A DNA stretch of 10,758 bases from Campylobacterales bacterium (GCA_025800305.1 JAOXRY010000446.1:1-10758); one strand, 5' to 3'; positions 1-8,596 are shown, counted from the first letter of the stretch. Numbers and translations: made by a program. Notes: generated by a model from the letters alone, not told the origin.

Positions 1-984
1 GAAAATGGTGAGTTTTTATCTGATGCTACAAGTGAAGAGATTGAGGCTTTTTATGATTATCTTGTTGATATAGGATTTGATGAGAAATATAGCTTTATAT
101 TGAAGATTTTAATTATCCAAAAACTAAATAACTATAAAAATAGTATAGAGCTTTTTGACAATGAATATGGGCTAAGGGATATGTATGCAAATCTTCTTAA
201 GCTTTATAGAGCTAAAGATGAGATAGATGAAGAAGAGCCTGCAATGTTTAGAAGAAGGCAAGAGCAGATAAATAAAGCTATAGGTGAAGCGGTGGAGCTT
301 TTAGATATAAATCATAAAAATAAGTTCTTAGAGTTTGTCTATAGAGGTTTTGATGATGAAAAACTCTTAGCTATCATCAAAGATAGTGCTAAGGCTGAAA
401 TACAAGAACTTATAAAACAAAATACACAGATAAATGATGAAAATAAAATACAAGAGCTATCAAAGATGTTATTTGGCTATATCTTTGAGGATGAATATTT
501 AGATCAAATACAAAAGAAGCTAATCCCATTATTTGGAGAAAGAAAATCTTTATCTCATATCGATGATCTGAGTGCCCTTTTAGTAAAGTGTGATGATAAA
601 ATAGTGCTAAAGCTTCTAAAGTTTTTATGTAAAATAAATAGAGTTAAAAATCTAGATTATTTTTATGAACAATTCACAGGTGGATATAATAAAAACACTG
701 AAGATAAAGCAACAAAAAAACTAGTACAAATAATAAAAGATGATGGTTTTGAATCTGAGGTTTTATTTGAGTTTTATCTAAAACAATTTAAACATAATGA
801 TAACTACTTTGATTTTAAAGACAATCCATTTAGCCAAATACTAGTAGAGGAGTTTGAAAATATAAAAAAATACGAAAAACTACTTTCAAAAAAAGCATAT
901 AGACTATTTGAAGAGCAAAATATGAAACAATCATTTTTAGAAAGCGTTGGATACGGAAAATCAAAAGATTGTGATGATGAGTAG
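1..984 (+). CDS. Uncharacterised helical protein, 5' end beyond the window
   Basis: The frame is open from base 1 with no stop, and its first 33 codons (ENGEFLSDATSEEIEAFYDY and on) are as protein-like as the rest. The true start is therefore left of the window; the TTG at 100 is an internal leucine codon. The visible 327 residues are predicted cytosolic: no signal peptide, no membrane segment, many Glu/Lys/Leu/Ile residues in amphipathic helical patterns. A Glu/Gln/Arg-rich stretch (EEEPAMFRRRQEQ) near visible residues 78-90 could be coiled coil. I do not recognise the family and see no catalytic motif. Its stop codon (TAG, 982-984) lies inside the start of the next gene, so the two are probably translationally coupled, and it belongs to the same operon as the lipoproteins downstream. 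Function unknown. Confidence 0.85.
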   Translation, partial: ENGEFLSDATSEEIEAFYDYLVDIGFDEKYSFILKILIIQKLNNYKNSIELFDNEYGLRDMYANLLKLYRAKDEIDEEEPAMFRRRQEQINKAIGEAVELLDINHKNKFLEFVYRGFDDEKLLAIIKDSAKAEIQELIKQNTQINDENKIQELSKMLFGYIFEDEYLDQIQKKLIPLFGERKSLSHIDDLSALLVKCDDKIVLKLLKFLCKINRVKNLDYFYEQFTGGYNKNTEDKATKKLVQIIKDDGFESEVLFEFYLKQFKHNDNYFDFKDNPFSQILVEEFENIKKYEKLLSKKAYRLFEEQNMKQSFLESVGYGKSKDCDDE

Positions 985-1921
985 TATAAATATAAGCATA
1001 GACTTTCAAGATAAAACCTCAGTAAAAAAAGGACTTAAAAACTTTAGAGATACATTGGATAAGTTTTATAAAAAAAAGTACTCTATGGAAGAAGATGAAA
1101 TATATATCTATTCTAAAGATACTTTGATAAAAAAATCAGAATTCTCAAAATACTTCACTTGTCAAAATATCTATGGTGAAGGATATAAGATAGATCTTGA
1201 AGAGTTTATAGAACCTAATATCCACTACTCTATCTTATCCCAAGTATATCTATTTGAAAAAGCTTTAGAGTATGGATATACAAAGAAGCTTTTAAAAATC
1301 TGTAAATTACTCCTTAAATATATTAAAAAGAAAGGTGATTTTCACAATGTTTGGTACTCTGATGTAACATATTTTGGTTTTTATCTACTTTTTACCTTAG
1401 CTTATAATAAACCAAAGTACACCTATTTGATGAGTAAATACTTCACTTCTGATTGGGACGACCAATCAATGACTTTGCATCAGTTTTTTTATATGGTATA
1501 TGAAAAGCACGGAGCAAGTGATGATATTATCAATGCTATTTCATATCTAGTTTATGGAGAGAATCTATACGATTTTGGATTTTTAAATCCTGTATATCCT
1601 TTAGGTGAAGATAAAGAAGGTAGATATATCTTTAAAGAGAAAAGAAGATTTTTTAATCTTTTAAAAAAAGATAAAAACTTATATGAAAAACTCAAATTAT
1701 ATATCTTAAAAAATACTCCAAAATACAACGACTATCTTTATGATTATGACGATGTCCATGTGATAGAGAAATATTATGGAGCAATTGCAGGGATAAATTA
1801 TCTCAATGAAGAGAAATTTGAAGAGTTTAAAAAAGAAAAAATACATGGCGCCGTTATCTCTAAAGATATAGAAGAGTTAAAACACAAAATCGATGCTATT
1901 ATAGATAACCAAGAAGAGTAA
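974..1921 (+). CDS. Uncharacterised Tyr/Lys-rich protein
   Basis: A 315-residue protein from the first of two adjacent ATG codons (974 and 977). The frame could be extended to a TTG at 947, but that lengthens the overlap with the preceding gene to 38 nt and has no better ribosome site. An ATG start gives an 8-11 nt overlap, typical of translational coupling. The product has no signal peptide or clear membrane span, is rich in Tyr, Lys, Phe and Asp (for example YNDYLYDYDD), and ends in a Glu/Lys helical tail (residues about 285-315). The middle section (about residues 75-170) looks alpha-helical. No known motif is recognised. It sits between an unknown helical protein and the first lipoprotein, whose ATG follows its stop by one base, so it is part of the same transcript. 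Function unknown. Confidence 0.85.
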   Translation: MMSSINISIDFQDKTSVKKGLKNFRDTLDKFYKKKYSMEEDEIYIYSKDTLIKKSEFSKYFTCQNIYGEGYKIDLEEFIEPNIHYSILSQVYLFEKALEYGYTKKLLKICKLLLKYIKKKGDFHNVWYSDVTYFGFYLLFTLAYNKPKYTYLMSKYFTSDWDDQSMTLHQFFYMVYEKHGASDDIINAISYLVYGENLYDFGFLNPVYPLGEDKEGRYIFKEKRRFFNLLKKDKNLYEKLKLYILKNTPKYNDYLYDYDDVHVIEKYYGAIAGINYLNEEKFEEFKKEKIHGAVISKDIEELKHKIDAIIDNQEE

Positions 1922-1922
1922 T

Positions 1923-4091
1923 ATGAAAAAGTTAGTTTCTCTTTACCTTTTAGTGATAATAACCTTTACAAGTTGTACACACATACACACTCCTAAAATA
2001 AAAAAAAATACTAAATCTCACCTTTTACACAGAGCTAAACAATTAGATATAAATGCCATAGAAAAGTTAAATCAAATCTACCTTTTTCCTAAAACAAAAG
2101 AGGGATTTGAGTTTTTTAAGATCTTGTACAAAGATATACTTCAAAGTAGCAATCCCTCTAAGATCTTAGCTTTTGCAAAGATCTATAAAGATCACTACAA
2201 TATGTTTATCAACGGAAAAGAGAAGTATGTGAAGCTTTTAGAGAGAGCTTACAAGCTAGGAGAAAAAGATGCCTTTGATAAGATAGTAAACTTTTATCTA
2301 GATAATAGCTTCTATAAAAAACAGAGTCAGCTTTTAAAAGAGGTACTCAAATCACAAGATCTATATAAAATCTCTACACTCTATAAAGCACTTACTCTGC
2401 ACTACTCTTTTAAAAAACAGAAAGAACTAGAGTCTTTAATGATAGAGAAAAACCTCCCTTTAGGTGCATATCCAGAGTATAAAAAACTATCAAAAATATT
2501 CTATGATGAGAACAAAAAAGAGCAGACAGAGAAACTATTAGAAGTTATACTCAACTCAAATGATTACAAACTTATAGAGAAAGTCTCCTCCCTTGTAATG
2601 TTTAGCGCAAACTCCCATGAAAAGTTTTTAAACAAACTAATACAGCTAGATAAAAGAGATATAAACATCTATCTAAGACTTGCAAACACCTATAATAAAC
2701 TCTATAAAGATAATAAAACAAAACAGATAGAGATCCTCAAAAAAGCCTCTTTACTTGATAGCTACGAAGCTACTACAAGATTGATTAAAATATATCTAGG
2801 AGATAGAAAGTATATCAATGAGTATAGCTCCTTTAAACAACAGATCCTAAAACTCAATGAATCAAAAAGAGCTTTGGCAAACTTTTTATATAGATATATA
2901 GACAAACAAAGGGGAATCAATCTTTTAAAAGGTTTAGCACAAAAAGGAAATGCAAAAGCTATGATAGATCTTGCCACCCTTAATAGAAAAAACAGTGGCT
3001 ACTACAATCCCCAAGAGATAAAAACTATAAACAAATGGCAAAACTTTATATTAAAGAGTGAAAAACCTTATCTAAGATCACTTCTTAGAAAAAAGCTCCA
3101 AACCAACTACGGTCTTAAAGAAGAGTATTCTACTCTTTTAAGAGAGTTAGAAGAGAAAGAGAGTAGTGAGAATAATATCTATACACTAAGAGATCTAAAG
3201 TATAAATATGTCTATAAAAATAAAGAGTTATCAGATGCTTATATGCAAAAAGCTATGAAGCTAGGAGATACAAGAAGCACTCTAGATATGGCAGCAAGAG
3301 AGTACTATACAAAAGATGTAGAAAGAGTTAAAAAAGGTATTGCCATATATGAAGAGTTAGCCAAAAAAGGTGAGCTAACAGCTATTAAAACTCTCGCTGA
3401 GTTTTACATAACACCATCATTTCGTTCAAAAAAACTTATCCATTTAAAAGATCCTAAAAAAGCAGCCAAGTATTATGAAAAACTTTTTCAAGCAGGAGAT
3501 ACAGAAGTAATTTCAGAGCTTGTATATCTCTACCTATGTGGAGGAAAATGTTATCAAAAGGGTAAACCTTTTGATGAAAAAAGAGCCCAATTTTTTATAG
3601 AAAAACTCATAGAGCAAAAGGACAAAAAAGAGGTAGATTATATAGCGTGGAAATACTATAAAGGAAGCCATTTCAAAAAGGATATACAAAAGGCAATCTA
3701 TCTATATGAAGAGATAGGAAAGATGGGGTATCCAATCTACTATGGCAGAATAGGACATATCTATTTTCAAGATCTAAAAGATAATAAAAAAGCTTTAGAG
3801 TACTTTAGATATGGCTCAGAAAAAGGCTCTATGGAAGCCAAAAGCTGGATAGGATACTTCTATTATAAAGGTATTGAAGTAGAAAAAAATATCAATAAAG
3901 CCCAAGAGTACTTTAAGCAGTCACAGGAAATCCCCTACTCAATATTCCAACTAGCCAACATATTCAAAAACAAAAAACAGTATAAAGATGCTATAAAATA
4001 CTATAAAAAGATCCTTAGCCTTCCAGAGAATCCTTACAAAAAACAATCAGAAAAAGAGCTAAAAATTTTACAAAAAGAGAAGAAACAATGA
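1923..4091 (+). CDS. Sel1/TPR-like repeat lipoprotein, copy 1
   Basis: A 722-residue exported lipoprotein. The N-terminus is a short basic start (MKK), a hydrophobic core, and a lipobox-like TFTSC with the acylated cysteine at residue 18; Phe at -3 is less usual than Leu. The +2 residue is Thr, so outer-membrane sorting is expected. Residues 34-68 carry the family signature shared with the next two genes (IYLFPKTKEG). The rest is a long solenoid of paired helices. The C-terminal part (about 586-697) shows recognisable Sel1 units (KAIYLYEEIGKMGY, KALEYFRYGSEKGSMEAKSWIGYFYYKG). Cys539 and Cys543 form a CxxxC pair that could make a disulphide in the periplasm. Such solenoids normally bind other proteins; no catalytic motif is visible. 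The ATG lies one base after the previous stop, and the purine stretch AAGAAGAG upstream serves as ribosome site. The partner is unknown; immunity or envelope scaffolding are possible. Confidence 0.9.
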   Translation: MKKLVSLYLLVIITFTSCTHIHTPKIKKNTKSHLLHRAKQLDINAIEKLNQIYLFPKTKEGFEFFKILYKDILQSSNPSKILAFAKIYKDHYNMFINGKEKYVKLLERAYKLGEKDAFDKIVNFYLDNSFYKKQSQLLKEVLKSQDLYKISTLYKALTLHYSFKKQKELESLMIEKNLPLGAYPEYKKLSKIFYDENKKEQTEKLLEVILNSNDYKLIEKVSSLVMFSANSHEKFLNKLIQLDKRDINIYLRLANTYNKLYKDNKTKQIEILKKASLLDSYEATTRLIKIYLGDRKYINEYSSFKQQILKLNESKRALANFLYRYIDKQRGINLLKGLAQKGNAKAMIDLATLNRKNSGYYNPQEIKTINKWQNFILKSEKPYLRSLLRKKLQTNYGLKEEYSTLLRELEEKESSENNIYTLRDLKYKYVYKNKELSDAYMQKAMKLGDTRSTLDMAAREYYTKDVERVKKGIAIYEELAKKGELTAIKTLAEFYITPSFRSKKLIHLKDPKKAAKYYEKLFQAGDTEVISELVYLYLCGGKCYQKGKPFDEKRAQFFIEKLIEQKDKKEVDYIAWKYYKGSHFKKDIQKAIYLYEEIGKMGYPIYYGRIGHIYFQDLKDNKKALEYFRYGSEKGSMEAKSWIGYFYYKGIEVEKNINKAQEYFKQSQEIPYSIFQLANIFKNKKQYKDAIKYYKKILSLPENPYKKQSEKELKILQKEKKQ

Positions 4092-5887
4092 GAGAGATAT
4101 TTTCCTTACTATTTACAATCATACTACTAACAGGATGTGCGGAAACCACCCCTACCCCATCACAAAAAAACTCCAGTAAAAAAGAGGAGCTTATCAAAAA
4201 AGCAAACAGTGGTGATATAAACTCTATGCTAGATCTTAATGAGCTATATCTATTTCCTCAGACAAAAGAGGGGTTAGATCTTTATAACAGATGGATTGAC
4301 GTAGTTTTACAAAGTGATGATATAGACGGTATTATAGATATTCATAGAGTCTACTACAAATACAGAAAAATGTTTGTAAATGGTTTAGATATAAGAAGAA
4401 AACTCCTCTTTAGAGCAGCCCAGCTAGGGAGCCAAGAGGCTCTTTCTATGCTTATTTTAGATCATATAGATAAAAGAGAGATAAGAGATCTTCATCAAAA
4501 GATTATTAAAAAAAATAATCAAAACCAACTTATTACACTTTATAACACCTACATGTATTTAGAAAAATCCCATGAAGGAAATGAGGTTAAAAAGCTGATT
4601 ACTAAATCCCATAAAGATTACTATGATGAACTCTCTTTAAGTGATAAGTACTACTATCTCAACGTAGCATATTATAAATCAAGAACAGATGAGAAAGAGT
4701 TTAAAAGAGTTATCAAAACAAATTTAGAGAGTGATGATTTAGAGATAATAATAGACACGGGAAAATATCTTTACAAAAAGAGTAGAAGACTACGTGACGC
4801 TAGAGAGTTTTTTGAAAAAGCTGTGGCAATGAACACTCAAGACTCTACTATTTATCTCTATTTAGCGCAGATCTACGAAAGCTATAGAGAAGATAAAAAG
4901 AAGATAGAAGAGACTCTTAAAAAAGCTATCTCTATGGACAACTATAAAGCTACTGAGAGACTTCTTGAAAGATATAAAGAACAGAAAAACTCTTTAGAGT
5001 ATCTTGAGCTAAAAAAGAGACTCTTACAACAACACAACGGGAAAAGAGCCTTAGCCGCTTTTTTATATGAAAATAAAAAATATGGAGAAGCTTATAAGTT
5101 ATATGATGAGTTAGCACAACAAAACGATATGAAAGCTGCTCTTTTTTTAGCAAAAGAGAAAAGAGTAAGAGAGTATGAGTTTGACCCTGAAAAAGATCTT
5201 CTTGTTAAAAAATATAGAAAAATTATCTTAGAAGCAGATGAGCCATACCTAAGAAGTGAGCTAAAATTTTTCCAATTTGATAAAGAGCTAAAGAAAAAAA
5301 TCATTGAGATAGAGCTACAAGAGAAGAATTTAAAAACCCTCAAAGAGATGGCTTTCTCCAATTACGGAGACAAATCTATTCCCTATCTAAAAAAAGCAGC
5401 AGAGTATGGTGATATCCAAGGAAAATATCTGCTGATATCTAAGTTAAGCAACTATGGAGAGGACTTTAGAAAAAAAGTAGCTATGTATGAAGAGCTAATC
5501 GCTATCGGAGATAAAAAAGCTTATAAAGAGCTTGCTATAGCGTATGAGAGAAAAGGTGGTTTAGACAACATCCAAAAGATTGTAGATCTCTATGAAAAAG
5601 CTTATGAGAAAGGAGATAAGAGTGTTATTGACAGTATCATCGGTTACTACATTTGCCCTCAGTGCAAAATCCTTAATGATGAGAAAGTTCAGTACTACGT
5701 TGATGAAGCAATAAAAGATAAAAATACAGAGTTTATATTAAGACTTGCCAGATCTTATAAAACAGGAACAACAACCACAAAAGATCTCACCAAAGCTCTT
5801 AAATTTTTTAAAATTGCTTATGAGATTGATAAAAACCCAAAAACAAAACAACATATAGAAAACTTACAAAATAAAGGAGAAAAATGA
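4088..5887 (+). CDS. Sel1/TPR-like repeat lipoprotein, copy 2 (short form)
   Basis: A 599-residue paralogue of the genes on either side. It has a good lipoprotein signal: MREIFSLLFTIILLTGC with lipobox LTGC, acylated Cys17 and Ala at +2, pointing to the outer membrane. Residues 35-69 hold the family signature (LIKKANSGD, MLDLN, YLFPQTK). The middle region keeps the shared GKRALAAFLYENKKYGEAY segment. The C-terminal solenoid is shorter than in its neighbours: after the CPQC pair (Cys523, Cys526), which aligns with the CxxxC of copy 1, only about 73 residues follow, against about 180 in copy 1. The final capping segment (NPKTKQHIENLQNKGEK) resembles the end of copy 1 (NPYKKQSEKELKILQ), so repeat units appear lost from inside rather than by a stop. 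The start overlaps the previous stop as ATGA. Function unknown, presumably a protein-binding envelope lipoprotein. Confidence 0.9.
   Translation: MREIFSLLFTIILLTGCAETTPTPSQKNSSKKEELIKKANSGDINSMLDLNELYLFPQTKEGLDLYNRWIDVVLQSDDIDGIIDIHRVYYKYRKMFVNGLDIRRKLLFRAAQLGSQEALSMLILDHIDKREIRDLHQKIIKKNNQNQLITLYNTYMYLEKSHEGNEVKKLITKSHKDYYDELSLSDKYYYLNVAYYKSRTDEKEFKRVIKTNLESDDLEIIIDTGKYLYKKSRRLRDAREFFEKAVAMNTQDSTIYLYLAQIYESYREDKKKIEETLKKAISMDNYKATERLLERYKEQKNSLEYLELKKRLLQQHNGKRALAAFLYENKKYGEAYKLYDELAQQNDMKAALFLAKEKRVREYEFDPEKDLLVKKYRKIILEADEPYLRSELKFFQFDKELKKKIIEIELQEKNLKTLKEMAFSNYGDKSIPYLKKAAEYGDIQGKYLLISKLSNYGEDFRKKVAMYEELIAIGDKKAYKELAIAYERKGGLDNIQKIVDLYEKAYEKGDKSVIDSIIGYYICPQCKILNDEKVQYYVDEAIKDKNTEFILRLARSYKTGTTTTKDLTKALKFFKIAYEIDKNPKTKQHIENLQNKGEK
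5875..5879 (+). promoter_or_regulatory. Ribosome binding site of lipoprotein copy 3
   Basis: AGGAG lies 4 nt before the ATG at 5884, inside the end of copy 2. It is the best Shine-Dalgarno match at any gene junction in this operon; the other starts rely on weaker purine runs and on coupling to the preceding stop codon. Confidence 0.7.
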
Positions 5888-8145
5888 GGTTTATATTTTC
5901 ACTGATATTGAGTATCATCTTATTTGCAGGATGTGCCAATACTACAGCAAACCCAACACTACAACACCAAAAAGATACAAAGCAAGAGCTTATTAAAAAA
6001 GCGAATAGTGGTGATGTAAAAGCGATGTTAGATCTAAATAGTATCTATCTATTCCCTAAAACAAAACAAGGAGCAAAGCTCTATAGAAAGTGGAGAGAAA
6101 CACTACTTCAAAGTAAAAATCCTCAAGATATTTTAACATTTGCTACAGTATACGAAAAAGAGAAAAACATCTTCATAAATGGAGAAGAGAACTACCTAGA
6201 GCTTTTAAAAAAAGCTGCAACACTTGGCTCAAAAGAGGCTCTATTTTTAATCCAAGAGTTCTACGTAAAAAAGGGAAAAAACTATAAACATAAAGAGTTT
6301 AGAGATATTGAAGAGCAAATAACAAAAGATGCAAATCAAGATACTCTTATTAAACTCTATGATCTTTACAATGCACAATATAAAACAAAAGCAGCGGATA
6401 GAATAAAAGAGTTAATGAAAGAGAGAAAATACACTCCAAATCTTAATACACAGTTCTCTATTTTACAAAGTCTTTTAAAAGAGAGAGGTTCAGAACAAAA
6501 GATCCAAACTATCAATAAAAACATCTTAGCTTCCAAAAATTATCAGCTTATTCTCAAAACAGCAGAGCTTTTTTTGCAAAAACGTTTTTTAGATGAGTCA
6601 CTTACTCTTTACCAAAAAGCTTTAGAGATGAAAAAAGAGGCAGATACCTACTACACTATTGCTGAGATCTATAGAAAAAAGAGAATGCTCAACTACACGT
6701 GGAAATCTAGAGAGTTTGAAAAAGAGATCAATGAGAACCTTCATCAAGCAATGCTTCTAGATCATTTTGAAGGGACAAAAGCTCTTCTTAAAACATACTA
6801 TTATGGAAAAGAGTACTCAGAGAAATATAAAGAGTTAGAGCAAAAGCTTCTTCAACACAACGAAGGAAAAAGAGCTTTAGCTTCTATCTATATAAATTAT
6901 GACAGAGAAAAAAGAGAAAAAGCTTATGTGCTTTTAGATGAGTTAGCTTCACAGAATAATGAAAAAGCGATCGTAGAGTTAGCGACAAAAGCCAATATTA
7001 AATCTAGTAAAAACCTTGCAGCTTTTACTAAAAAGTGGCAAGAGTTTATATTAAACAGTAACAATCCAGCTCTTTTAGAAAAAGCAAAAAAAAGTGTGCA
7101 TATTTATAAAGCAGCAAGATTTAAAGAGCTAAGAGATTTTAGAGATAAGATACTACAGATCCAACTCCAAGAGAAAAACATCTACACAATAAGAGAACTC
7201 TACACAAAATATCAAGATAAAGATGATAGAAAAGCAGATAAATACACACAAATGGCTATAGACGCTGGTGATGTATTTACTATAAATTCTCTTATTAAAA
7301 AATATAGACGTGAAGGAAGTGAAGAGAGTATCAATAAAGCTATAGAGTTATATACAATTCTATCAGACAGAGGCGATATTACAGCGACAAACAGACTAGC
7401 AGATATCTACTACTTTGGTATAAATGGCAATAAAGATATGGTAGATATAAAAAAAGCTATTATCTTTATGGAAAAAGCCTACAACCCACAAGATACATAC
7501 ACACTCAAAAAACTAGCAAAACTTTATATGTTAGATAAAGAACTTGCTAACCTTACAAAAGCAAAACCTTATATAGCTGAGTTAATAAAACAAGGATATG
7601 CAAAAGAAGTATTTAATCTTACTTGGAAGTTAGATAAGAGAAAACAGACACCTGTAAAAGATATTTTAGATCTCTATAAACTAGCAGGAGAAGCTGGACA
7701 GACAGAAGCTTTCTACGCTATAGGATGGTCGTATTATGTTCAAAAAGACTATACAAATACAATAAAATATCTAGAAAAAGCAGCGCAAAAATATAATATA
7801 AACGCATTAGTCATGTTAGGAAATCTCTACATAAACGGTGAAGGTGTAGAGAAAGATATTACAAAAGCTATTGAGTACTATGAACTAGCAGATGATAATA
7901 CCCACGCTCTATATAATCTAGGGTACGCATACGCATCTCTCAATGATTATAAACAAGCTATCTACTACTACAAAAGAAGTGGAAGAAAAAACAACCAAAT
8001 GGCTAACTACGCACTAGGTGAGATCTATAAAAATGGCTATGGTGTAAAACAGAATTTCCAAGAAGCTATTAAATACTATAAAAGAGCCGATACCAAAGAA
8101 GCATACGAGCAGATAAAGCGTTTAGAGAAGAGTATTCAAAAGTAA
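5884..8145 (+). CDS. Sel1/TPR-like repeat lipoprotein, copy 3
   Basis: A 753-residue paralogue, the longest of the three. The signal is MRFIFSLILSIILFAGC, with acylated Cys17 in a FAGC lipobox and Ala at +2. The signature LIKKANSGDVKAMLDLN...IYLFPKTK occupies residues 36-70 and is closest to copy 2. Long solenoid repeats follow. The C-terminal part (about 605-753) has the clearest Sel1 units of the set: TIKYLEKAAQKYNINALVML, GNLYINGEGVEKDITKAIEY, and ALGEIYKNGYGVKQNFQEAI. The aligned position of the cysteine pair of copies 1 and 2 here reads KLYMLDKELAN, without cysteine. Translation starts at an ATGA overlap with copy 2, preceded by a strong Shine-Dalgarno AGGAG at 5875-5879, so this copy may be translated well on its own. 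Sel1/TPR solenoids act as protein-binding platforms; the partner is unknown. Confidence 0.92.
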   Translation: MRFIFSLILSIILFAGCANTTANPTLQHQKDTKQELIKKANSGDVKAMLDLNSIYLFPKTKQGAKLYRKWRETLLQSKNPQDILTFATVYEKEKNIFINGEENYLELLKKAATLGSKEALFLIQEFYVKKGKNYKHKEFRDIEEQITKDANQDTLIKLYDLYNAQYKTKAADRIKELMKERKYTPNLNTQFSILQSLLKERGSEQKIQTINKNILASKNYQLILKTAELFLQKRFLDESLTLYQKALEMKKEADTYYTIAEIYRKKRMLNYTWKSREFEKEINENLHQAMLLDHFEGTKALLKTYYYGKEYSEKYKELEQKLLQHNEGKRALASIYINYDREKREKAYVLLDELASQNNEKAIVELATKANIKSSKNLAAFTKKWQEFILNSNNPALLEKAKKSVHIYKAARFKELRDFRDKILQIQLQEKNIYTIRELYTKYQDKDDRKADKYTQMAIDAGDVFTINSLIKKYRREGSEESINKAIELYTILSDRGDITATNRLADIYYFGINGNKDMVDIKKAIIFMEKAYNPQDTYTLKKLAKLYMLDKELANLTKAKPYIAELIKQGYAKEVFNLTWKLDKRKQTPVKDILDLYKLAGEAGQTEAFYAIGWSYYVQKDYTNTIKYLEKAAQKYNINALVMLGNLYINGEGVEKDITKAIEYYELADDNTHALYNLGYAYASLNDYKQAIYYYKRSGRKNNQMANYALGEIYKNGYGVKQNFQEAIKYYKRADTKEAYEQIKRLEKSIQK

Positions 8146-8146
8146 A

Positions 8147-8596
8147 ATGAAATATTTTATCTTTACACTACAAGCTAAAGTTTTGCAAAAAGAGATTAAA
8201 GATATTCAAAAAGAAGAAGAGATCTTAGATATCATCACACAAGATGGTATCACCATCTCTCCTTACTTAAAGTTTACTCCTAAAAATCTAGATATTCCAG
8301 AGTTTGATTGTAATGATTTGGTAGAGGGATACTTTGCTGATCGTTTTGAAACTGTGAGATCTAACGTAGTTGAGAAGGATGAGAACTATCTTTTTGAGGT
8401 AGAGTTCTCTTTTACTTTTAATGAAAACGATCCTGTGTATCTAAAGGATCTAGATCTTATCTATTTAGCAGACAAGGAGTACAAATACACTCTTCAAGGC
8501 TCTTTTACAAAAGCATTCGAACCTTCATTTTTAAATGAAGTAGATACAAATATAGAGATACTCTCTTTAGAAGCAAAACAAGAGAGAAGATCTTAA
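8147..8596 (+). CDS. Small uncharacterised acidic protein, last gene of the operon
   Basis: A 149-residue protein starting with MKYFIFTLQAKVLQKEIKDI, one base after the stop of lipoprotein copy 3. The first residues are hydrophobic but too short and followed too soon by charged residues for a convincing signal peptide. The chain is acidic, with alternating hydrophobic and polar stretches (NYLFEVEFSFTFNEND, KEYKYTLQGSFTKAF) that suggest beta strands, so a small mostly beta or alpha/beta domain is likely. No known family is recognised and no catalytic motif is visible. Being coupled to the lipoproteins it probably serves the same system. Its TAA stop (8594-8596) shares bases with the stop of the minus-strand pseudogene that runs towards it. 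Confidence 0.8.
   Translation: MKYFIFTLQAKVLQKEIKDIQKEEEILDIITQDGITISPYLKFTPKNLDIPEFDCNDLVEGYFADRFETVRSNVVEKDENYLFEVEFSFTFNENDPVYLKDLDLIYLADKEYKYTLQGSFTKAFEPSFLNEVDTNIEILSLEAKQERRS

Noticed and set aside
100..105. TTG at 100 as the start of the first gene
   Set aside because: The frame is open and protein-like back to base 1, so this is an internal leucine codon of a gene truncated by the window edge.
947..976. TTG at 947 as the start of the second gene
   Set aside because: It would overlap the preceding gene by 38 nt without a better ribosome site; the ATG codons at 974 and 977 give the usual short coupling overlap.
2762..2977. Minus-strand open frame opposite lipoprotein copy 1
   Set aside because: It lies wholly inside a well-supported coding gene, is hydrophobic in the way antisense readings of Lys/Glu-rich genes are, and has no ribosome site of note. 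The same reasoning removes the antisense frames at 4015-4197, 4950-5153 and 5092-5361.
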